A program made the position numbers and the translations under genes. The notes under the pieces were generated by a model. That model worked only from the letters and a program-made list of their open reading frames with translations. It was not told where the DNA came from and ran no database searches. Positions 1 through 7,569 of a stretch of 10,086 bases of DNA are shown here, in pieces. Location: positions 1 through 10,086 of the forward strand of contig RXOD01006523.1 in assembly GCA_005223375.1 (NCBI GenBank). The letters are read 5' to 3'. The stretch is from Amoebophrya sp. AT5.2. Its lineage: Eukaryota; Sar; Dinophyceae; Syndiniales; Amoebophryaceae. Numbering within the stretch: the stretch's first letter is position 1; each line of letters begins with the position of its first letter.

Positions 1-666
1 GGCCGGGTTCGCGTTGGTGACCGACGTCGAGGTCGCGAAGAAGTTCATTTACAGCATCCCCGCGTTTGAGGGAAAAGGCTGGAAATCAATCTTCGCACGG
101 TCGGAAGCGGAAGAGCAGACCTGCAACGAATACCAAGCGGGCTGGGTCGTCACGCTCACCTGGGACATGAACAACGACGCGAAGAAGGAATGGCAAAAGG
201 TACGAAAATAAACCAGTTGCTGGCGCAGCCGTGAATGTGAGAAACAACATTTCCATTAGAATTTTACATTTTCTGTACAGGGGTGGTCCGTCCGTACAGA
301 TGGCTTCGTGACTGCTTCTGAGATCTAGAGTCAGAGCGTGCGTCGAAGCCTTATGACCTAGAGCATGCAGCTCGAAGTCGAAGGTGCTTATCTTCGCATG
401 AAAAAACTTCACAGACCGCCTGGCGGCGGTTTCCGATTGGGAGTGAGACAGCGGACTTTATGGACTACATGGCTGGTGAGAAGAAACTGCCAAAACCGGT
501 CACGGAAGAGGAACTAGACGCAATGGATGACGAAGACTCGCCGAATGACAAAAAGAGTGACGATGACGCGCCAAAGAAGCCGAAGGAGAAACAGAAGAAG
601 AAGAAAGGAAAGGCAAAGAAAGCGAAGTCGCCGGTGGAGGAAAGCGCAGTGGATGTAGAGTTGTGA
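1..666 (+). CDS. 3' end of an unidentified gene with acidic, lysine-rich C-terminus
   Basis: Partial gene running in from the left edge, with the frame open from base 2. Two exons, 2-199 and 415-666, are joined in phase 0 across a GT-AG intron, giving about 149 residues and ending at TGA 664-666. The first exon contains GWVVTLTWDMNNDAKKEW and the second starts TAWRRFPIGSE. The tail holds an acidic motif (EEELDAMDDED) followed by a long Lys/Glu stretch, and it ends in DVEL. I do not recognise a family. The acidic motif resembles two motifs in the tail of the PDI gene in this window (LDSWDDDD and LDSMDEEE). The final DVEL only weakly resembles an ER-retrieval signal. The exon structure is well supported by frame and splice sites; the function is unknown. 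Confidence 0.72.
200..414 (+). other. Intron, canonical GT-AG
   Basis: This 215-base intron sits in the first gene. It starts GTACGA after AAG and ends CTTCACAG before ACC, in phase 0. An in-frame TAA at 209 shows that the upstream exon cannot continue. No flanking duplication or terminal inverted repeat was seen. Confidence 0.7.
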
Positions 667-911
667 GGTGTAGTAGGAGCGGGTGTTCTTAGGGTACCGT
701 GCGCGGAGTACCGTTTGCTGCAGCGAGGGAGCGATGAACTTCAGCATGCCGACGGCTTTGGCTTGCACGCCGCGGCGCGAGTCTCTTGGCATTGAAGAAT
801 TTGTGAGGCTTTAGAATTCGTGTGACTGACGGGAAAAAGTGAAGGCGCGGCATCGATCCACCTTGCGCTGCAGTTTGGAAGAAAGTTGGACGGGCGCATA
901 GAGACCGCACT

Positions 912-938
912 AAGTGACTTGAAGCGTCACTTTTTTTT
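912..938 (+). terminator. Hairpin followed by an eight-T run (possible terminator)
   Basis: AAGTGAC (912-918) pairs perfectly with GTCACTT (926-932) around a 7-base loop. An unbroken run of eight T spans 931-938, overlapping the stem's 3' end. A T-run of this length would stop RNA polymerase III. No clear A or B box was found upstream, so the transcript it would end, if any, is unidentified. It may be chance. Confidence 0.3.
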
Positions 939-1340
939 AAGTTGCGGGCAGGGACTAAAAACTAACACGGGATGCAGCGGTTTTAGCTAGTCTCGTACTC
1001 CATACTGTTTCTGTTTGTAGCTGTAGCAGCAGCGTTTACGTCTTCTGTTACTGTTTACATCGATTTGGTAGCTCATGCAGAGAGACGAGAGCAATAGACG
1101 CTTTTTGATCATGAGCTGGTTTTCGTCTGAGCAGAGCGCATTTGAGAGCTAGAAGCGCGCATGTCATGCAGACCACATTTACACGCACACACTCACTTCG
1201 TTCTGTTCGGTGTCGATCGGTTTTTCCTCGACTGAAATTGTAGCTGTACACTGGGAATAAACGTACTCGTACTTAAATATGCATAAACAATCACCCATAG
1301 GACCAGAAGAGGTACCGCAATAAATTCTAGCTCAGCAGCG

Positions 1341-1366
1341 TCTACAACTACATCTACATCTACAAC
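1341..1366. repeat. Short hexamer tandem repeat
   Basis: About four copies of a six-base unit (T or A, then CTACA) lie in tandem about 110 bases upstream of the next start codon. It is a simple microsatellite in the presumed leader or promoter region. No function is inferred. Confidence 0.6.
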
Positions 1367-1475
1367 TTGTACTTCTTTCGGGTTCGTTCGTGTCGACGGA
1401 GACCAAAAATCTATAATAGATTCGCGAACTGCCAGTGCCACTGCCTTATTGAGGAGGTGCTGCGAAGCCGGAAAG

Positions 1476-3658
1476 ATGTACAAGCCAATTCCGGCCAAGA
1501 TTCCCTGTTGGGCGAATGAGGAGGACACGGCCGAATATCCCGACCTCGCCCACTCGGTCTACCAGAAAACCATTCTCACGTCTGCCGGCACCGTCGGCGT
1601 CCCGGTCTCCCGCCGGCCGTGGCGTGAGGTCCCGAATCTCGATACCGCTCCCCCATCCGCCGTGGGCTCCGATCAGGTGCGGTATGTGAAAAAGCAGGAG
1701 AAGACGCAGAAAATCGCGTTGAAGGAGCGGCTGAAATCGCAGCTCGCGTACCAAGCGATGGTGGACAAGAACCGCAAAAGCGCGCCAGACAAGCTGGTGC
1801 ACCCGCCGAAGTACCGTAGCGCGGGAAAAGTGCTCGGTGGCGACGGGGTCGAGGCGGAGGAGGACAATCGCGAGATTTTCAAATTGACGAAGGAAGAGCG
1901 GGAGAAAGTGCTGCGGCAACGAAAAGAGGCAAAAGCCGCCGCGACGGAGAAAAAAGAGGAAGCTCCTCCTGCGTCGGAGGCCGTGGGGAGCAGGGGAAGC
2001 GGACTATTGGCCGCACGAAAGATAAAAAAGGTTTCAGAAAAAGCAGCAGCTGCCGCGCCAGATCCCTCGATGAAAGATGCGCCGGTGCAGGAGAATCCTG
2101 ATGCACTGGTTTCCACGTACCAGGCGATGTCAATCCGGCCTGGCTGTCTGCCCAGCACGTCCGTCAGGGACGCTCCGGTCGTAGTGCCGGAACAGAAAAA
2201 GCTCGATCCCTTGCTCTCCACCTACCAGGCCATGTCGCTGAAGCAGTTAAGGAGAGAGTCAACCCATTTCCCGAAGCGTTTCGGAAGGAGTGGGACGCGT
2301 GTAGTTCGTCACGTAATTCGACGCGTGGTGGGGATTGGGCTCCAAGGGGGTCCTGTTTGGTCTTGTATTTGACTAAAGAAATTATATTGCTTCACTCGTA
2401 TTTGACTCGTATCGATTGTACTCGCATTTTAGTGGTATTCAATTGCTCGGATTGCGTTGGCGTGTTGTGTCTTCTATGTTGTCGGGCAACACTGCAGGGA
2501 AGAGGCTGCGGCTGGCTTCGCCCCGGGTGTTGCAGCTTCAGGGAGTCACACCGGTTTGCGCGGTGAGTGTTGAAGATGTCGGGTCTCGTATTTCACTGGT
2601 ATTCTGTGTTGTATTTTGTCATGTAGATTGCGACACCGCACACGAGATCAGAAATGAAACCGGAAATGGGTTTTGTATCCCTCTAAAGCGGGGCAGCGAA
2701 CTGACCACCGTCGACGGGAACCGCCCCTTCGTGATGATCGCCTCCCGCGTGCGAACGCACGAACGGCGGCCTTTCAAGCTCGACGTAAAGCCGCACGCGC
2801 GCTACGGCCGCCGTCCCGACGCGCTGTTCGACGGCGATGGCTATCCGCTTCCCGCAGGTTCGGAATCCGAGTTTGAGAGGCGCGCTCGGCAGAAGAAAGA
2901 ATACGCTAAGCAGTGGGAGGAGCGGGCGGCGAGGAAAAAGCACGACGCGAAAATCCAGCTGCCAGTGTACGCGAATAAAACCCAGGCGAAGCGGTACAAA
3001 GATAAACTGGTCTCGACCTACGGGTTGATGTCGAGCGGGGGGACGGGGGAATGGAGGACAGAAAGAGAAAAGGAATACGAGTACGCACACGAGACACAAA
3101 TCAAAAACACGGAGAAGGGAAACAAGGGTACCTTAAATGGATTTTCGAATTTATGGCAATGAGTAGTTCATCATGGAAGCATGGAAGAACGATTTAGGCT
3201 CTCGATTTTTTCACACGATGGATTGCTTGGAGGAAAAAGGAAAATGTCAATGCGAGCTTTCGTTTTTGTCTCTCGACAGGCACGTACTACTTCGGGCAAC
3301 CGATGCAGGCGGAGGACTTCGTGGAGATTAACCGCGGAGTGAAGCGCACTGAGCTCTCAGACGCCGGTTACCGTGGCGAATACGACTGGGGGGATTTGCT
3401 GTACTGTTTAGTAAGCTAAAAATTGTAATTGTTGCGGTGTGGTCTTGTATGCCGACCGTTGGATAATTACACAGACATCATTGACTTGGCCAAATTAAAA
3501 AAAAAAGGTACAAGATCGACCCGAATGAGGCTCCACTGGCGAAGATCCCGGTCAGAGTCGAGGGCAATGTAACCGCACCAGAGAGCTATCTGGATCGCGA
3601 GAAAGGCAAGTCCAAGTACGGTGAGCAGGAGTGCGTGGTGAGGCGGACGGCTTTGTAG
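1476..3658 (+). CDS. Unknown charged protein with three STYxxMS repeats
   Basis: Four exons: 1476-2244, 2690-3127, 3280-3400 and 3508-3658 (stop TAG 3656-3658). Together they make 493 codons in one continuous frame. The start ATG follows GAAAG, and the protein begins MYKPIPAKIPCW; there is no signal peptide or membrane segment. The middle is rich in Lys, Glu and Ala with probable helix (KLTKEEREKVLRQRKEAKAA, about residues 137-156). Three related motifs stand out: DALVSTYQAMS (209-219), DPLLSTYQAMS (244-254) and DKLVSTYGLMS (361-371). The last part contains GTYYFGQPMQAEDF and RGEYDWGDLLYKIDP. I do not recognise a family. A soluble cytoskeletal or scaffold protein is a guess. The least certain junction is between exons 1 and 2, where other in-frame splices exist. 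Confidence 0.68.
2245..2689 (+). mobile_element. Introner-like intron, copy 1
   Basis: A 445-base intron flanked by the direct repeat AAGC (2241-2244 and 2686-2689); removing one copy plus the insert restores the frame. It has imperfect terminal inverted repeats, 2247-2273 against 2660-2686, including an 11-base perfect match (2261-2271 with 2662-2672). It shares its left end and an internal core with the intron at 4443-4828. A GT-AG reading of almost the same interval (2246-2696) also keeps frame and changes two residues, so whether this copy is truly non-canonical is open. Other in-frame choices starting 30-50 bases downstream exist but ignore the inverted repeats. Confidence 0.65.
3128..3279 (+). 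other. Intron, canonical GT-AG
   Basis: This 152-base intron is in phase 1. It starts GTACCTTAAA after AAC AAG G and ends in a pyrimidine-rich tract with CTCTCGACAG. The joined codons read NKGTYYFGQ. It is preferred over an earlier non-canonical junction because the exon up to 3127 stays open and both splice sites are conventional. Confidence 0.65.
3401..3507 (+). other. Intron with GTAC at both borders and an A-run acceptor
   Basis: This 107-base intron is in phase 2. The bases GTAC occur at its 5' start (3401-3404) and again as the first bases of the next exon (3508-3511), so the exact cut is ambiguous within four bases. It can be read as GT-AG. The acceptor is preceded by ten consecutive A (3497-3506) rather than a pyrimidine tract. 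The joined codons read DLLYKIDP. Confidence 0.65.
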
Positions 3659-4172
3659 AATAGATCGAGAAATCGATCAACCTGGTTGACAACACAAGAA
3701 CGGATTTTGCCGTCGGCGTTTTGCATGATTATTTCGAGAACAAAGTTTGTGGCCGCGAGGCCTGATCGATTTTTGTCGTGGAAAATCTACGTAGAGCGCA
3801 TGACGATTCGATAGAAACTGATATACGGAAAAAACTGCCGGCAAGAATGGCAGCACAATACGGATGACCCATTTTTGTTGGCGCGTCTTCTGGAGCTGGA
3901 GGCCGCGCGCCAGGATGGAGCGCCGCAAGAAAAGAAAAGTTCCCGCAGGTTATTGAAAAGTTAGGTGCAGCATTCTGTTGGGCTCTTTACGGTCTCAGTC
4001 GTGAATCTGCTCTCGTTCTTGATCGTAGGTTTCTCTTGCATCGTGTGTCGTGGTAGAGAACTTCTCCGACTAGATTGATCGGGAGCCGCGTACGCAACAG
4101 AAGCAGACTTTCAAGTGAGGGTGTCCTAGCTCATACTTCTATTTTACAACTGTAAACCACTACCACAATAAG
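3659..4172. other. Intergenic region between the unknown gene and PDI
   Basis: About 510 bases without a supported gene. The only structured element noticed is a small hairpin just after the upstream stop codon (3663-3678). A reverse-strand open frame of 83 codons (3677-3928) has no recognisable content and was not called. The end of the region should hold the leader of the PDI gene. Confidence 0.5.
3663..3678 (+). other. Perfect 6-bp hairpin with GAAA loop next to a stop codon
   Basis: GATCGA (3663-3668) pairs with TCGATC (3673-3678) across the tetraloop GAAA, a member of the stable GNRA class. It begins four bases after the TAG of the unknown gene, so it lies at the start of that 3' UTR. 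It may affect mRNA stability, but so short a stem can arise by chance. Confidence 0.3.
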
Positions 4173-7100
4173 ATGGCAGCATCACGTTCACGACCGGGTT
4201 TCTCTACGTTTCCGCGGGTGTTGCTGCTGCTGCTGAGCGCAACTCTCCGCACTCCTGTCCGCGCGTCCGTGGTCGAGCTGACCAGCGACAATTTCGACGA
4301 GCAGGTGCAGAAGGCGACCCTCACCTTCGTCAAGTTCTACGCTCCCTGGTGCGGTCACTGCAAGAAGCTGGCGGAGCCTTGGGAGCAGCTCTCGACCGAA
4401 GTCGAATCTGAGTTCGGGAAGAAGAAGATCCGCGTCACCAAACTTAAGGAGGGGAACAGCCCATTCTTCTGGAGATAGTTCTGGGAGTGTCGCTCTGGTA
4501 GTTCCTAGGGTAGTTGGTCTCGTATGATGTTTCACGGGATGGCCTGGATTCTCTGGCGTTGGGTCTCGTATTTCGTCTCATATTTTGTGTTGTAAGTATT
4601 AGTATTTGGTCTCATTATTGTTCTCATTATTCTCATTATTTACAGCTAGGAAGGGACAGGGAGGGAGAAAGCACGGCAACGTGACGGCCAGGAGGCGCCA
4701 GGAATCTGTCCGTGTTGTATCGTATTTCGTCTCGTATTTTTTCGTCTCGTATTTCTTGTTCTCGGCAGCAAGCAACATCACGCCTGAAATGCCGCGCCAG
4801 AAATGCCGTTTTTCACTCCTTTAACAAATTGGACGCAACGACCGAGAAAGCCGTCGCGAACAAGTACGATGTCGGCGGGTTCCCGACGCTGCTGCTGTTC
4901 TACGGCAAGCCGCGGTACTGGGTGAAGTACAACGGGCCGCGGGAGGTGGAAAAAATCAAAAAGTGGCTCTCGGGAAAGCTCGACGGCCTCCCGTTTTTCA
5001 AGTCCGACTTCGGCAGCGGCAAAGAGGGGGTCAAGGCCGCCGTCGACTACATTGTGAAGAAGAGCAGCGTGACGTACGTGGAGGTCGGGAAAGATTCGGG
5101 GCCGGTGCGGACGGAGAAGGGCAAGAAGGCGGTGAGCTGCCTGAGCGGCGTCGGGTTTACTTCGAATCCCCGAGACATGGGGATGTTTCCGGTCGCGTAT
5201 TTAGAGAGCGACTCGGAGGTACTGAAGGGCATGGCAAAGAAAATGCAGAAGAAATACGGGGAGTGGGAGGATTTCAGCACTAAGTTCGCCAAAGGGGTTG
5301 AGGGAGGATACCTGTTCCGTAACGGTAATTTTTGGTCTTCGCAGTAGGTTTTTTTTTGGGTCCTCTTACATACTCCTGCTATTTGTGTCGATCACTTCTA
5401 CTCCCTAACGCGCGAAATACCGCCGCAATTCGCACTCTCAACACAGATATCGCCTTCGAGCCGAAGCTGGTGTATTTCGACAAGCCGACCTACACGGAGA
5501 AACTGAAGAAGGAGAACCGCGACGACCCCGCCAAGTCTCCTCTCCTCACCTGGATTGAGGAGAACAAGGTTGGGAAACTCATTTCCGCCAGCAAAGACAA
5601 CGAATCGGCGCTGCTTCAGAACGCGGAGCCGGGGAAAGTTCTGGCCGTACTGTACTCCGCGAACGACGACGACGTGAAAACGGCCTACAAAGCGGCAGCG
5701 GCAACCGACAACGAAAAAATCAAGTGGGTGCACGCGAAGCCGGAGGGCTGGGCGGTGGACTTCGTGAAGCATTTCGCGGGGGACGGCCTGCAGACTCCGT
5801 CGTTTGTGCTGTGGGAGTTTGGCGAGAGCGAGGATGAAGACAAGGTACTTATTTGGTGGGTGTCAGACTGTTGAAACTCTAAATGACAGAATTTGAAACA
5901 GTCAGAGCACATGGTCGGTGAACCCCTACCCCTCGCCTTCAGGTCTACCACTACCCGGACGCGGCCAAGGATTTGCTGAAGCGCGACCCGGCGCTCTTAC
6001 GTGCTTTTCTCAAGGACTGGGAGTCCGGGAACCTGCAGGCGGAAAAAGACCCCGTCGTTGTCGTAGACAAAAACAACTACGAGAGGATCGTGAAGGACCA
6101 GTCCAAGCACGTGCTGCTCGAGTTCTACGCTCCGTGGTGCGGCCACTGCAAGTCCCTGGCGCCGACGTGGAAGAAGGTCGCGCAACACTTCGACGGTCGT
6201 GAAGACGTAAAAGACGTCGTGATCGCGAAGGCCGACGCGACGGCGCCGGGACTCAAACGGCTGGCGCCAGCGGTCAGCAGTTATCCGACGATTTACTGGT
6301 TTCCGCGGGACGCAGCGGGGAAGAAGAACCCGAAGAAAGTGGAGACGTCGAGCCGGACAAAAGAGAGTTTCGTGCAGTGGGTGGAAGACGAGTTGAGCGG
6401 GTGGGGCGGGGGCGATCAGGGGACGAAGTCGAAGAAGAAAATCGAAAAGAAGGGGGCGTCAAATAAAGCAGCTGCGGAGGTGGATGACGACGATCTGGAC
6501 AGCTGGGACGATGACGACGAGGATGATGCCGACCACGAGCAGCAGATGTATCAGAAGGCCACGGGCTCGAAAAAAGACGCGAAAGCGAAGAAAATGAAGG
6601 AGAAAAAGGGGGCGGAGAAAAAGGGTACAACAATGGCAAAAAAGAAAGCAGAGAAAGCGGCTGCTGCCGCGGAGGACGCCGAGCTGGATAGCATGGATGA
6701 GGAAGAGGAAAAGGGAGCGGAAAAAAAGTCCGGAGTTATCCATCCGTGCCCAAAGGATGCGGATTTGTGGAAGTGCGAGAAGTGGTGCGCCGGCGTCGTG
6801 GAGGAGAAGTTTCAGTTCGTGAAAGGCGGTGACGACTGCTCGAAGCAGCCGGAAACGCCCCCGTCCTGCGTGTGCTACGACGAGGCCATGACGCGCCCCC
6901 TCGCCTCGTGCGTGTCCAAGTGCACAAAGCCTTCCGAGGGAGAACACCTCCACGCGGAAGAAAGGAAGGCAGACGTCGTGGAAAAAGGCAGGACCACTAC
7001 GACCAGCGACCCGAGCGAGATCGACGAGGGAGAAGCTATGGTGGGACCAGGTGGTAAGGAGGCGCGTGGTAAGTGATTTTTTTGGGGGTGCTTCTCGGGG

Positions 7101-7393
7101 TCCCCTTTGGTTGTGTTAGGATGAGGTTGGCAGTAGGAGCAGAAAAGCGGCGACCCGCGGTCGGCAGGACTGGAGCCCACAGCTCTGCAATAAATCGCAA
7201 CCCTAGGCGCCACATTTTGCCCTGTTTTCGCGCCCTAGCAACATTGTGTTTTCTTAAGTGGCTTTCCTTTTCCATTACAGCCTTCCCCGATCTCGCGATT
7301 GCTCATCGCTCCCGACGCCGTACCCCCGACCGTGCCACCTCCCACCCTCATCTACCCCCTACCCCCACCCCCCACAACGGGGCCCATTTCTAA
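4173..7393 (+). CDS. Protein disulfide isomerase, two CGHC domains plus Cys-rich C-terminus
   Basis: An ER-lumen oxidoreductase that forms and shuffles disulfides in secretory proteins. Exons: 4173-4442, 4829-5324, 5447-5844, 5943-7068, 7281-7393; about 800 residues, against about 500 for a usual PDI. A signal peptide (core VLLLLLSATL) precedes about residue 32. The first thioredoxin domain has FYAPWCGHCK (Cys60, Cys63) and cis-Pro109; a b-b'-like region follows; the last has FYAPWCGHCK (Cys454, Cys457) and cis-Pro503. Then come a Lys/Glu/Ala-rich tail with two acidic motifs (LDSWDDDD, LDSMDEEE) and eight cysteines between 657 and 715. The final exon is the weakest part: its 37 residues are Pro/Arg/His-rich and end NGAHF, not KDEL. 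The alternative is splicing from 7068 into the POFUT2 gene downstream. The PDI assignment is certain; the 3' end is not. Confidence 0.9.
4443..4828 (+). mobile_element. Introner-like non-canonical intron, copy 2
   Basis: A 386-base intron inside the first thioredoxin domain, in phase 0. It is flanked by the direct repeat CAAA (4439-4442 and 4825-4828). Removing it joins IRVTK to LDATTEKAV, exactly the strand and turn expected in a PDI. No GT donor exists between the last homologous codon and the in-frame stop at 4476. Terminal inverted repeats run 4444-4472 against 4797-4824 (imperfect; the left end reads TTAAGGAG, the right end complement TTAAAGGAG). The interior has three TCTCATTATT units (4612-4640) and several TCGTATTT units (4717-4755), and shares a core with the intron at 2245-2689. 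It also contains a stretch that itself looks like an intron (4592-4645). Confidence 0.8.
5325..5446 (+). other. Intron, canonical GT-AG
   Basis: A 122-base intron in phase 1 of the PDI gene. It starts GTAATTTTTGG after AAC G and ends CTCAACACAG before AT ATC GCC; the joined codons read FRNGNDIAFEP. The interior is T-rich. No flanking duplication was seen. Confidence 0.75.
5845..5942 (+). other. Intron, canonical GT-AG
   Basis: A 98-base intron in phase 0 of the PDI gene. It starts GTACTTATT after GAC AAG and ends CTCGCCTTCAG before GTC TAC. The joined codons read EDEDKVYHYPDAAKD. Confidence 0.85.
6739..6930 (+). other. Eight-cysteine module at the PDI C-terminus
   Basis: This encodes about 60 residues of the PDI after its low-complexity tail. 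The cysteines at 657, 666, 670, 687, 697, 699, 711 and 715 give the spacing C-x8-C-x3-C-x16-C-x9-C-x-C-x11-C-x3-C. The even number suggests four disulfides, as in an extracellular mini-domain. I do not recognise the pattern as a named family. Its position in an ER oxidoreductase suggests a substrate-binding or structural role, which is inference. Confidence 0.55.
7069..7280 (+). other. Last intron of PDI, 3' end uncertain
   Basis: The donor is a strong GTAAGT directly after GCG CGT G (phase 1). The best acceptor by pyrimidine tract is CTTTTCCATTACAG, ending at 7280, which leads to a stop at 7391-7393. Two later AG sites, ending at 7501 and 7549, are also phase 1 and would enter the POFUT2 frame instead, giving introns of 433 or 481 bases. 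The donor is well supported; the acceptor is not settled. Confidence 0.55.
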
Positions 7394-7569
7394 AAACCGT
7401 TCCAGACCTTTTCGCGCCGGTTAGACTTCAGAGCGCCTTGACCCGCACTCGCCATCGCTAGGGCAATCCGCTACTCAAGTGGGTACCGACCCATTGCACA
7501 GCACTTACCAGCGATGCCTACTTTCTTGCCATCACTGGCCCCGACATAGAAGCGGAGGAGCTGGCCAAC

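Larger units (their letters stand above)
667..1475. other. Intergenic region, no gene supported
   Basis: About 800 bases lie between the stop of the first gene and the ATG of the next. Open frames here are short and not protein-like. The region holds a hairpin followed by T8 (912-938), two AATAAA strings (1256-1261, 1319-1324) of unknown relevance, and a short CTACA-type hexamer repeat (1341-1366). It probably carries the 3' UTR of one gene and the 5' leader of the next. No promoter motif is recognisable. Confidence 0.5.

Noticed and set aside
1193..2221. Reverse-strand open frames of 111, 157 and 182 codons around the start of the unknown gene.
   Set aside because: They mostly mirror the + strand exon, whose frame has a good start, repeats and downstream exons. 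The composition of the reverse frames is not protein-like.
3043..3277. A non-canonical intron in the unknown gene bounded by a GAC repeat.
   Set aside because: A fully canonical intron at 3128-3279 keeps frame with a good pyrimidine tract, so the three-base repeat is probably chance.
4434..4768. Canonical GT-AG reading of the first PDI intron (donor at CGC before GTC, acceptor ending GGCAG).
   Set aside because: It keeps frame but deletes the conserved VTK and inserts about 20 unrelated residues into a core thioredoxin strand, while the CAAA junction restores the family sequence exactly.
6459..6953. A long reverse-strand open frame opposite the PDI C-terminal region.
   Set aside because: It is the antisense of Lys/Glu- and Asp-rich coding sequence, which gives artificial open frames rich in Leu, Phe and Val.
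7121..7393. An ATG at 7121 opening a frame with a hydrophobic stretch that could be a membrane anchor for POFUT2.
   Set aside because: The frame runs through the polypyrimidine acceptor at 7280 and stops before POFUT2. No good donor links it in frame, so it fits intron sequence better.
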